DNA of 11,040 bases, taken from the NCBI GenBank assembly GCA_030618505.1, contig JAUXDF010000067.1, forward strand, positions 1-11,040, read 5' to 3'. The notes under the pieces are model-generated. The model saw only the letters and a list, made by a program, of their open reading frames with translations, was not told where the DNA came from and searched no databases. This stretch comes from Spongiibacteraceae bacterium (lineage in GTDB: Bacteria > Pseudomonadota > Gammaproteobacteria > Pseudomonadales > PIVM01). Position 1 is the stretch's first letter, and every line of letters starts with the position of its first letter. Shown here piece by piece: positions 1 to 6,530 of this stretch. Made by a program: the position numbers and the translations under genes.

Positions 1-147
1 CTCGCGGCCTATGCTAATCCTATTGTGAGTAAACAGAAGTTAGGGTTTATGTGAGCCAAATGCCCCGTGTAGCTATGGGGCTTGATTTTGGCATTGCTGG
101 TGCGGGAGCCGCACCCTACGAATATTTACTCAAGGGGTCGGGTGAGA
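1..147 (+). other. Unidentified tail of a left-flanking region; two short overlapping reading frames
   Basis: Nothing here is recognised. Frame 1 is open from the left edge to a TGA at 52-54 (17 codons), which could be the last codons of a gene entering from the left. A second frame can start at GTG 51 or ATG 60 and ends at TAA 171-173, running 26 bases into the 3' end of the convergent DUF349 gene. It would give about 40 residues, including GLDFGIAGAGAAPYEYLL, and shares a GTGA overlap with the first stop. Neither matches a family I know. A perfect 7-bp inverted repeat (GGTGCGG, loop GAG, CCGCACC) lies at 99-115, but no T-run follows on either strand, so it is not called a terminator. A frameshifted or decayed gene end is equally possible. 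Confidence 0.3.
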
Positions 148-2985
148 TTAAAATTGCGCAAGTGCTGTCATAAAACGCTGTTTTAATGCTGGATAAGCTG
201 CAAAATTGGCTGGCCCGCTGCAGTGCCATTCGATTTTCAAGGCTTCGCTTTCCTGTTGTTTGTTGTTCCCTTTTCCTTGTCCCAAGCCGGCGGAAAGGCG
301 GTTCATTTGATATTCCATGCGACGCTTTTGATCTTCCGCAGGACTGTCCTGTTCGGCAAGAATTTCAGCGCGGATGCATAGTGTGCGAAGATGGTCTTCA
401 CTCTGTTCGATATCCCCCTTATTGCTCAGGGTATTTTGAAAACGCTGGTCAATGTTCTGCCACCACTCATCGTTAAGCTGCTCAGGTTTGTTCCAGTCTT
501 GTGCTAATACGCCGCGCTGCTCATCATCGGCGGATAGGGCTTCAAGTGCTTCACACTGCTTCGCGCAGTCTTCCAGTGATGTTAGGGCTTTGATTCGACG
601 GCGTTCGCCAATACCCTGGTATCGCTGCTGGAAGTGCTCGCAGCTGTCTTGAAATTGTTGTTTGGTATGCTGGTAATGTTGCTTGGGGATAGCGCCCAAT
701 TGTTGGTACTCTTCCTTTAAACTTTTCAAGCGTCCTTGGCTCTCGGCCAGTTCGGTATCATCGAGATCGGCGAGCTCCCTAATGCGTTGGCATAGCTCAA
801 TAGCTGTTTGTAGATTAGCTTCGCTTTCATGCTGCTCAACTTCGCGCTCCTGGTTGCGTCGCTCAAAAATTTGATCGCAGGCCTGGCGGAATGATTTCCA
901 GATATTCTGATTGTCTTTGCGGTGGGTGATGCCGATATTTTTCCATTGTTGCTGCAATCGTTTGGCTTGTTCAATAGCGCCTTGAATATCTTCCTGCTCG
1001 AGAAGTGCTTTAGCTTCTTCGACAAGTTTTTCTTTAGCTAATGCATTGTTTTTTCGCTCATTACGCAGTTTGTCATTTAAAACATCCAGCAGGGTGTTGA
1101 ATTCTTTTTGCTGAGCCTGGGATCTTGTGCGGTCAACCGGGTTAAACGTTCGCCACTCCTGTTTGGCGACGGTATAAATTTTCTCAACTGCATGCCAGTC
1201 GGCATTTAACCAATCGATTTGTTCTTCGTACTGTTTTAATTGCTCGCAAATGCGTTGGCGTTGATTAAAATTGTGTTCTCGCAGATCAGACTGCTGCTGG
1301 AAGTGTTGTTTGCAGGGCAGGTAGGCATTATCGGCGGCCTGCTTAAAGCGCTGCCAGAGTTGTTGTGTGTTGTGAGAGCTGCCGAGTGTTTTCCATTGCT
1401 GTTGCAGCTCCTTAATCGCCTGTGCCTTTTGCTGTGGCGGAATAGCGGTATCAACCAGCTTTTCCATTTCTTCACAAAGTGTTAGGCGCTTCGGGTCGGT
1501 GGCGTATTGACGCCAGTCATCAAATTCTGATAGCTGTTGGTACAAGCGGTGCAGTTGTTGCTCAAACCCCTTGCTGTCGTTGCTGGCAAGTTTATCGATA
1601 TTGTTGCGAATTTTTGCCTGGATTTGATGGGCGCTATCAATGGCGCCACTTTCCAGTTTTTGCTCCAGCTCCTTAAGTTGCTGTTGCAGAGTGGTTTTTA
1701 TTTGTTGTTGCTGAGCTTCGAGTTTATTCAGCTCCATGCGCAACTGTTGGTTTAAGTCTGCCAAGGCGGTGAGCTGTTGTGCTTCGGGGATCTGTTCTGG
1801 CCAGTTAATTTTCCCCGCCATTTTCTCTATCTTTGTTAGCCAGCGGCGAAGCTGCTGAAAGCTGAAATGGCCCTTTAGTGCGGCAATTTCTTCCTGTAGC
1901 TTGTCAATGCTCCCCTGGTTTCGGGTGAGCTGCTCGCATGCCCCAAGGTAGTCGTTCAGTAGCCGTGTAGCCTTGTCAAAGCGCATTTGCTCTTTGGGGT
2001 GGGCACGCTGCTCACTAACCATTGTTTGCCAGGTATTTTTTAAGGAGGTGATGGTTGCGAGTTTTTCCTGGGTGCTTTGTGTATCTATCGAGTCTGTGGT
2101 GGATAAGTTAGCAAGCAATTGTTCGAACTCGCTACAAATATTTTCCTGCTGAGCGATTTGTTGGTGGCGTTGATCTTCATCGACAAGCTGTTGGCGCTCT
2201 TCATCCTGAAACTGTTCCACAACTTGCAGGCTGCTACTTGACGCTTGTTCAAAGCGTGCTTGGGTGGCGGTCTCTATTGAGGTGTCAATATTGGACCACT
2301 GCTGCTGAAGGTAATGATACTTCTCGCTGAATTGAGGCGAGTGACCGCTTTTGGCGAGAGCTTCCATCTGTTGGCAAAGTGCTACTTGCTGCTCTTTTGC
2401 TTCGCTTAAGGAGCGACCTTGGTCTTTTAGCGCTTTTAATTTCGCACGAGCCATTTGCAGTGCGCGTTTGTCTTTAGTCTTTAGTGCACTTATCGCCGCT
2501 TTTAATGTTTCTGGCTCAATGATGCCGGCAACAGCAAGCTGGCGAACCTGGGAGTTGCTTTTGTTGGTGATCAGTTGCAGCAGATAATCCTGTTGGGTCA
2601 GTTGTATGATTGCCTGTTCCTGAATCAGCTTGATGGGACTGCGTGTGGCAATTTCAAACAAGAGTCCTTGAGAGCAGCCATCAAGTGCCTGTAGTTGTTG
2701 TTTATCATCCAGTCCTTTAGCAACTCCGCTAATAAGATCGGCGTAGCGTTGAGCGGCAGCTTGTTGGGCGCTGCTACTATTATCGGTGGCGATGGTTTTC
2801 AGTAGCGCTAAATCGGATATTTTCGCCATCGCCAGCTGTCGCACTTCGCTGTCTTTGTCACTCTTGGCCAGCTCAAGCAGGATTTGGTGCTGCTCCGGGT
2901 TATTGCTATCGAGCTTTTGCAGGGCTTCTTTTCTTACCGCAGGGTTCTTGTGTTGCCACTTGGGACGAAATAGGTTTTTCAGCAT
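148..2985 (-). CDS. Large DUF349-repeat protein with HEAT-like N-terminus
   Basis: The function of this family is unknown. The product is about 945 residues, highly charged and Gln-rich, with no signal peptide or membrane segment, so it is probably cytoplasmic. Numbered from the upstream ATG at 3051, residues ~30-200 carry HEAT-like helices with repeated VRQLA/VRKEA motifs. Long coiled-coil stretches follow. At least four DUF349-like repeats lie near 530-590, 610-665, 680-740 and 765-825. The clearest reads QQWKNIGITHRKDNQNIWKS followed by a phenylalanine and an Arg-Gln-Ala-Cys-Asp stretch. The frame stays open to an ATG at 3051, adding 22 basic residues. I prefer the ATG at 2985, which gives MLKNLFRPKWQHKNPAVRKE, like the N-termini I recall for this family. 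Neither start has a strong ribosome binding site. It diverges from dinG; a functional link to DNA repair is inference only. Confidence 0.85.
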   Translation of the reverse strand: MLKNLFRPKWQHKNPAVRKEALQKLDSNNPEQHQILLELAKSDKDSEVRQLAMAKISDLALLKTIATDNSSSAQQAAAQRYADLISGVAKGLDDKQQLQALDGCSQGLLFEIATRSPIKLIQEQAIIQLTQQDYLLQLITNKSNSQVRQLAVAGIIEPETLKAAISALKTKDKRALQMARAKLKALKDQGRSLSEAKEQQVALCQQMEALAKSGHSPQFSEKYHYLQQQWSNIDTSIETATQARFEQASSSSLQVVEQFQDEERQQLVDEDQRHQQIAQQENICSEFEQLLANLSTTDSIDTQSTQEKLATITSLKNTWQTMVSEQRAHPKEQMRFDKATRLLNDYLGACEQLTRNQGSIDKLQEEIAALKGHFSFQQLRRWLTKIEKMAGKINWPEQIPEAQQLTALADLNQQLRMELNKLEAQQQQIKTTLQQQLKELEQKLESGAIDSAHQIQAKIRNNIDKLASNDSKGFEQQLHRLYQQLSEFDDWRQYATDPKRLTLCEEMEKLVDTAIPPQQKAQAIKELQQQWKTLGSSHNTQQLWQRFKQAADNAYLPCKQHFQQQSDLREHNFNQRQRICEQLKQYEEQIDWLNADWHAVEKIYTVAKQEWRTFNPVDRTRSQAQQKEFNTLLDVLNDKLRNERKNNALAKEKLVEEAKALLEQEDIQGAIEQAKRLQQQWKNIGITHRKDNQNIWKSFRQACDQIFERRNQEREVEQHESEANLQTAIELCQRIRELADLDDTELAESQGRLKSLKEEYQQLGAIPKQHYQHTKQQFQDSCEHFQQRYQGIGERRRIKALTSLEDCAKQCEALEALSADDEQRGVLAQDWNKPEQLNDEWWQNIDQRFQNTLSNKGDIEQSEDHLRTLCIRAEILAEQDSPAEDQKRRMEYQMNRLSAGLGQGKGNNKQQESEALKIEWHCSGPANFAAYPALKQRFMTALAQF

Positions 2986-3021
2986 GATTCGTTTTGTCGC
3001 AGAATTAATTATTTGGCGCTT

Positions 3022-3051
3022 ATTGTAACGGTAGCGGCTATTAGATGACAT
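3022..3051 (-). promoter_or_regulatory. Possible promoter of the DUF349 gene
   Basis: On the minus strand, ATGTCA (3051-3046; 4/6 match to the -35 consensus) is followed after 18 bases by TACAAT (3027-3022; 5/6 match to the -10). Transcription would begin near 3015, about 30 bases before the preferred ATG at 2985, which would leave the ATG at 3051 outside the transcript. This rests on consensus matching alone, in an AT-rich stretch where such matches are common. Confidence 0.25.
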
Positions 3052-3055
3052 AGCT

Positions 3056-3085
3056 GTGTCAGCCGGGGGGGATGGGGGATATAAT
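3056..3085 (+). promoter_or_regulatory. Probable sigma-70 promoter of dinG-yqcC
   Basis: A perfect TATAAT lies at 3080-3085, with GTGTCA (4/6) 18 bases upstream at 3056-3061. The predicted transcription start is near 3092, about 30 bases before the dinG ATG at 3121. The spacer contains runs of seven G (3065-3071) and five G (3074-3078). No CTG-N10-CAG LexA-type operator is visible here, unlike the SOS-controlled E. coli dinG. A short dyad GCTG-TGT-CAGC (3053-3063) overlaps the -35 and could be an operator, but it is too small to interpret. Confidence 0.5.
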
Positions 3086-3120
3086 GCCGGCTTTTGCGTT
3101 CTTGGAGATTGACCTTTGCC

Positions 3121-5253
3121 ATGCTTGGCGATGAATTAAAACAAACTATTCAGCGTGCCTATAGCCAGGTGCTGGAAAACAAGCAGCATAAACCCCGTTG
3201 GGGTCAGCGTTTAATGATAGCTGAAATCGCTAAGCTGCTGTCTTCAGTACAATTTGCCGATGAGGGTGATTCTGCGGCTGAGGCACCATTTTGTGTTATT
3301 GAGGCTGGCACGGGCACGGGCAAGACCCTGGCTTATACGCTGGCGGTGATGCCGATTGCCCAGGCTTTGGGTAAAAAAGTGGTGATATCTACGGCCACGG
3401 TCGCTTTGCAGGAGCAGATTGTCTATCGCGATCTGCCTGATATTCAGCAGCACAGTGGTTTGCATTTCAGTTTTTCTCTGGCCAAGGGGCGTAGCCGTTA
3501 TGTGTGTTTGTCCAAGTTGGACAATGTGCTGATTGATGCTAATCAAAATAAAGCTACTTTGCCTTTATATCCCGACGAAATCCGGCCGCAGGTGGATGCC
3601 CAGTCAATCGAAATCTATCACTCCATGCTAGAGGCGCTCGCGTCTAACAGTTGGGAGGGTGATCGTGACAGCTGGTCACAGCAGGTGGATGATGCGCAAT
3701 GGTACGGTGTAACCAGTGATCGAAACCAATGTACCGGCCGGCGTTGTGAGAATGTTACCCAGTGCAGTTTTTTTAAGGCGCGAGAAAATTTACACAATGC
3801 CGATTGTATTGTTACCAATCACGATCTGGTATTGGCGGATTTGGCTTTGGGTGGAGGGGCAATTTTGCCCGATCCGGCTGAAACTATTTATATCTTTGAT
3901 GAAGGCCATCATCTTCCGGGTCGTGCGCTCAGTCATTTTACCCATACCTGCCGCTTGCGCGGATCAGCTAAATGGTTAGAGCAGCTGCAAAAAATGTCCA
4001 GCGGTATGAGCAAGCAGCTGGCGGTGTTAAAGGGGCTGCAAAAACCCCTGGAGCAGGTGCCGTCACTGGCTGAGGAGCTCAGGCAATATACTTCCCTGGC
4101 CCAGCCGGTGGTGGAGTCTGTTCTCGAGCAGGCGAAGAAATCCTCGGCTGATGAACGCTCGCAGGGGCACCGTTTTCCCCATGGTGTGGTGCCGGAGCAG
4201 TTAAAGGAGCTGGCGGTTGAACTGGCCGCACGATATGGCCGTTTGGTCGACTTGTTGAGTCGTCTGCATAAGGACTTGGGCGAGGAGCTGGAGGATGAGT
4301 TTTGTGAAGTCCCCAAGACTGAACTGGAGGGCTGGTATGCCGCTCTAGGCCAGTTGCTAATGCGTGCCGAGGCGATGTACGGTTTGTGGCTAAAATATAC
4401 GATCACGAGCAAGAGCGGACTTCCCGAAGCGCGCTGGATAGCGGTGATTGATAGCGGTGGTTTTATTGATTATGAGCTGTGTTGCAGCCCGATATTGGCT
4501 GCCGAGCAATTAAGGAAAAGTCTCTGGAATCGATGTTATGCGGCGGTGGTGACCTCGGCAACCTTGACCGCTTTGGGCAGTTTTTCACGTTACGGTATGC
4601 AAAGTGGGCTGCCTGAACGGAGTGTTTACAAACAGGTGCCTAGCCCCTTTGATTACCAAAATGCGGCAAGCTTGCATGTGCCGTCGATGCCCTGTGAGCC
4701 TAATCAGCCTGATCTTCATACCGAAACCATTATTGAAATGCTACCTTCTCTTGTCAGTGAGGATGAAGGCACCTTGATGTTGTATTCCTCGCGTCGGCAG
4801 ATGCAGGATGTTTACGCCGGACTTGATGATGGCTTAAAGGCAAAAGTGCTGATGCAGGGGGATCGCAGTAAAATGGAGTTATTGCGCCGACACTGTGAGC
4901 TGATTGATCAGGGTAAAGGCAGTATTATTTTTGGCTTGGCCAGCTTTGCCGAAGGAGTGGATCTGCCGGGTAAGTATTGCACCCATGTGATTATTGCTAA
5001 AATCCCTTTTGCGGTACCTGATGATCCGGTGGAAGCGGCGCTAGCCGAGTGGATTTCTGCCGGGGGTGGTAATCCGTTTATGGAGATTGCTGTGCCAGAT
5101 GCGGCTTTGAGGCTGGTGCAGGCCAGTGGTCGACTGCTTCGCTCTGAGACAGATTATGGCAAAATCACTCTGCTGGACAGGCGTATAGTGAGCAAGCGTT
5201 ATGGCAAGGCAATTCTGGATTCTTTGCCCCCCTTTCGACGAGAGATTGCCTGA
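3121..5253 (+). CDS. dinG: ATP-dependent iron-sulfur DNA helicase DinG
   Basis: DinG is an XPD-like superfamily 2 helicase that unwinds DNA 5'-3', including R-loops and other structures, and helps clear replication-transcription conflicts. The 710-residue product is close to E. coli DinG (716). Visible motifs are Walker A EAGTGTGKT (residues 61-69), DEGH motif II (260-263) and motif VI QASGRLLR (667-674). The four 4Fe-4S ligands are C129, C204, C209 and C215; their spacings (75, 5, 6) nearly match the E. coli cluster cysteines. ATG 3121 is chosen over the in-frame TTG at 3094 because the family begins near here (MLGDELKQTIQRAY) and the TTG sits at the predicted transcription start. A GGAG at 3104-3107 is rather far upstream. 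yqcC begins one base after the stop, so the two form an operon. Confidence 0.96.
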   Translation: MLGDELKQTIQRAYSQVLENKQHKPRWGQRLMIAEIAKLLSSVQFADEGDSAAEAPFCVIEAGTGTGKTLAYTLAVMPIAQALGKKVVISTATVALQEQIVYRDLPDIQQHSGLHFSFSLAKGRSRYVCLSKLDNVLIDANQNKATLPLYPDEIRPQVDAQSIEIYHSMLEALASNSWEGDRDSWSQQVDDAQWYGVTSDRNQCTGRRCENVTQCSFFKARENLHNADCIVTNHDLVLADLALGGGAILPDPAETIYIFDEGHHLPGRALSHFTHTCRLRGSAKWLEQLQKMSSGMSKQLAVLKGLQKPLEQVPSLAEELRQYTSLAQPVVESVLEQAKKSSADERSQGHRFPHGVVPEQLKELAVELAARYGRLVDLLSRLHKDLGEELEDEFCEVPKTELEGWYAALGQLLMRAEAMYGLWLKYTITSKSGLPEARWIAVIDSGGFIDYELCCSPILAAEQLRKSLWNRCYAAVVTSATLTALGSFSRYGMQSGLPERSVYKQVPSPFDYQNAASLHVPSMPCEPNQPDLHTETIIEMLPSLVSEDEGTLMLYSSRRQMQDVYAGLDDGLKAKVLMQGDRSKMELLRRHCELIDQGKGSIIFGLASFAEGVDLPGKYCTHVIIAKIPFAVPDDPVEAALAEWISAGGGNPFMEIAVPDAALRLVQASGRLLRSETDYGKITLLDRRIVSKRYGKAILDSLPPFRREIA

Positions 5254-5254
5254 G

Positions 5255-5602
5255 ATGAGTGACTCTATGATAGATATTAATACCAAACTGGCTGCATTGC
5301 TGATCGATCTGGAGGCTGAGCTACGTAATATGCAGTTGTGGGACAATGAGCCACCTGCGGCGCAGGCGCTGGCCAGTGTAGAGCCCTTCTGTGTGGATAC
5401 CCTGGATTTTTATCAGTGGTTGCAGTTTGTTTTTTTGGAAAGAATGCGGGCCTTGCTGGAGGCCCAGGCGCAATTACCGGATAGTTGTCAGATTGCGCCG
5501 ATGGCGGAACAATGTTTTTCCGAGGGTTGTGGTTCGCTTAAAGGCCTGGCTGTTATTAATGTGCTGAAACAGATAGACCAGTTAATAACGGATCAGCAGT
5601 AA
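5255..5602 (+). CDS. yqcC: YqcC family (DUF446) small protein
   Basis: This is a small, soluble, all-helical protein of the YqcC family, whose role is not established. At 115 residues it is close to E. coli YqcC (109). It shares the family core: an acidic N-terminal helix (LEAELRNMQLW), then a PF..DT..F.WLQ.V...RM..LL pattern (EPFCVDTLDFYQWLQFVFLE) and a LPDSCQIAP segment. The ATG at 5255 lies one base after the dinG TGA, so translation is probably coupled to dinG. An ATG four codons later (5267) is an alternative, and neither has a strong Shine-Dalgarno. In E. coli yqcC neighbours truC, so the dinG linkage differs. Its last 10 bases overlap the 3' end of the opposite-strand DUF4124 gene. Confidence 0.9.
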   Translation: MSDSMIDINTKLAALLIDLEAELRNMQLWDNEPPAAQALASVEPFCVDTLDFYQWLQFVFLERMRALLEAQAQLPDSCQIAPMAEQCFSEGCGSLKGLAVINVLKQIDQLITDQQ

Positions 5603-6015
5603 GTTTTAACCGCCTCTTTGGCGCGTTGAATCTCTTTTTCTTTCTGTTCTTCGGAGAGTAAGATCTCATTGCCGTATTCATCTTTTTGACGGATACGGGA
5701 GTGTTCCTGCATCATTTTCAGATTGGCTTTGGCCTGCTCACAAATAGTCTTGTCTTTTTTGGTTGAGGTTTCAGATGAGCTGCTATTTGTGGCTGTGCTT
5801 TGTTGTTTGCTACTGCTACTGCTACTGGACTGAGGGCTTATGCCCTTACCGCCGATGGTTTTAACCACCTCGTATTCACGTCCCTCGGGGATATCCATGG
5901 TGTAATGGGTGACTTTATTGTCATCCACCCAGCGGTAGTAGGTTGCCGCCTGGCTAATCATGGACGTAAATAAAAGGCTGGCCAATGAAAGGCTTAGCAG
6001 GGTCTTGTTGCGCAT
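5593..6015 (-). CDS. Secreted DUF4124 domain protein
   Basis: The product is a 140-residue exported protein of unknown function. Residues 1-23 form a classic signal peptide (basic MRNK, hydrophobic core, cleavage near SQA-A). The DUF4124 motif follows at about 25-60 (YYRWVDDNKVTHYT), a small domain common in periplasmic proteins of Gammaproteobacteria. A serine-rich linker occupies 63-85. The C-terminal part (92-140) is helical and charged, begins at C92 and ends at C140; the two cysteines could form a disulfide in the periplasm. The start is supported by an AGG about 10 bases upstream on the minus strand. It is convergent with yqcC, sharing 10 bp of coding sequence, and no terminator hairpin is evident between them. 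Confidence 0.88.
   Translation of the reverse strand: MRNKTLLSLSLASLLFTSMISQAATYYRWVDDNKVTHYTMDIPEGREYEVVKTIGGKGISPQSSSSSSSKQQSTATNSSSSETSTKKDKTICEQAKANLKMMQEHSRIRQKDEYGNEILLSEEQKEKEIQRAKEAVKTYC
5809..5826. repeat. Three tandem GCTACT hexamers
   Basis: Three perfect copies of GCTACT (AGTAGC on the coding strand) encode Ser-Ser pairs within the seven-serine run of the DUF4124 linker. Gain or loss of a unit would keep the reading frame and only change linker length. Confidence 0.85.
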
Positions 6016-6174
6016 GATTAATTGCCTGTTAAATGCTGAAGATGATTTATTGTTAATTAAGTTATTTGATTAATAATAGTTTATAGATTAAAAAACGCAC
6101 GTATATGCATTGTGAATCTATTGAAAACTTTATACCTTGCCCACACTAGTATAGGTAAGGGACAGAGTTTTTTG

Positions 6175-6203
6175 TTGACTTTGAGCACAATAAACGAAAA
6201 AAT
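6175..6203 (+). promoter_or_regulatory. Candidate ilvIH promoter
   Basis: TTGACT (6175-6180; 5/6 match to the -35) is followed after 17 bases by AAAAAT (6198-6203; 4/6 match to the -10). Initiation near 6210 would give a 5' leader of about 320 nt. The -10 is poor, which would fit a promoter needing an activator, but other placements are possible in this AT-rich stretch. Confidence 0.35.
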
Positions 6204-6384
6204 TAAGGTTTTACAGCTGAGAGTATTGTGCCTGGCACCCCTGGGCACCCTATAGCTAGGGCGGTATTTAACAATTTCTGCGCTATTATCTCGGTATTGA
6301 AGCTCCTGTCAGGATGGCCATACCCCGGCTGCAGCCTGGCTTCTCTAGCCGCGTTACCTCGCGGAATTTACAAGTAAACTTAGT

Positions 6385-6501
6385 ATGTTTGGCTGTGCAT
6401 GCCTGATTTTGCGCACTTTGCTGTGTCTATGTGACTTTATTAACTTGTCTCAGCTCTGTGTGGTGTCAACGACATGTAGCTTCAAGAACATGAATAATTA
6501 A
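6385..6501 (+). other. Candidate leader-peptide ORF upstream of ilvI
   Basis: This 38-codon frame ends 26 nt before the ilvI GTG. Its middle is unusually rich in Leu and Cys (for example CLILRTLLCLC, then LSQLCVV): seven Leu, two Ile, two Val and six Cys in total. Leader peptides of ilv operons often carry runs of the regulated amino acids, so the composition is suggestive. Against it, there is no Shine-Dalgarno before the ATG, regulatory codons are not consecutive, and no terminator/antiterminator pair is visible before ilvI. It may be a chance frame. Confidence 0.15.
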
Positions 6502-6514
6502 TTTTTTGATTGTC

Positions 6515-6530
6515 AGAGGGTAAAAAGGTG
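6515..6530 (+). promoter_or_regulatory. Ribosome binding site that fixes the ilvI start at GTG 6528
   Basis: AGAGGG at 6515-6520 lies 7 bases before GTG 6528. The frame stays open to a TTG at 6510, but no ribosome binding site precedes that codon and the AGAGGG would then be inside the coding region. Starting at GTG gives an N-terminus (MELLSGGDMVV) that aligns directly with E. coli IlvI (MEMLSGAEMVV). Confidence 0.85.

Larger units (their letters stand above)
6016..6527 (+). promoter_or_regulatory. Long upstream and leader region of ilvIH; no convincing gene
   Basis: These 512 bases hold the promoter of the leftward DUF4124 gene and the control region of ilvIH. Positions ~6035-6225 are AT-rich, which would suit Lrp or nucleoid-protein binding as at E. 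coli ilvIH, although I cannot identify a specific Lrp site. From ~6230 composition becomes mixed, with small dyads: CCCTA-TAGC-TAGGG at 6248-6261, CCGCG-TTACCT-CGCGG at 6349-6364 and GTGTC-AAC-GACAT at 6463-6475. An imperfect 10-bp tandem repeat lies at 6231-6250. A T6 run at 6502-6507 is not preceded by a stable stem, so no intrinsic attenuator is seen. Short ORFs exist at 6314-6406 (30 codons) and 6385-6501 (38 codons). Confidence 0.6.

Noticed and set aside
99..115. 7-bp GC-rich hairpin GGTGCGG-GAG-CCGCACC
   Set aside because: No T-run follows on either strand, and it falls in an Ala/Gly-rich open frame, so it is not called a terminator for the DUF349 gene.
3094..3120. TTG start for dinG, nine codons upstream
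   Set aside because: It coincides with the predicted transcription start and adds residues not found in the family.
3933..4412. 159-codon open frame on the minus strand within dinG
   Set aside because: It is antisense to a well-conserved helicase gene, is Ser/Cys-rich, shows no recognisable domain and is the expected shadow of the codon bias.
5611..5623. CGCC-TCTTT-GGCG stem after yqcC
   Set aside because: It is only a 4-bp stem, and the T-rich stretch starts about 10 bases later, inside the DUF4124 coding sequence. This is too weak for a terminator.
6231..6250. TGGCAC followed by GGGCA resembling a sigma-54 -24/-12 promoter; also an imperfect 10-bp tandem repeat
   Set aside because: The -24 half is perfect, but the GC of the -12 half is one base too close and TTGC is absent. 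Sigma-54 spacing is strict, so I do not call a promoter.
6490..6510. T6 run just before ilvI as an attenuator terminator
   Set aside because: The only stems immediately upstream are 4-5 bp and AT-rich or too far away (6463-6475), so no stable terminator hairpin can be drawn.
6510..6527. TTG start for ilvI, six codons upstream
   Set aside because: There is no ribosome binding site before it. AGAGGG is correctly spaced for GTG 6528, and the shorter form matches the E. coli IlvI N-terminus.
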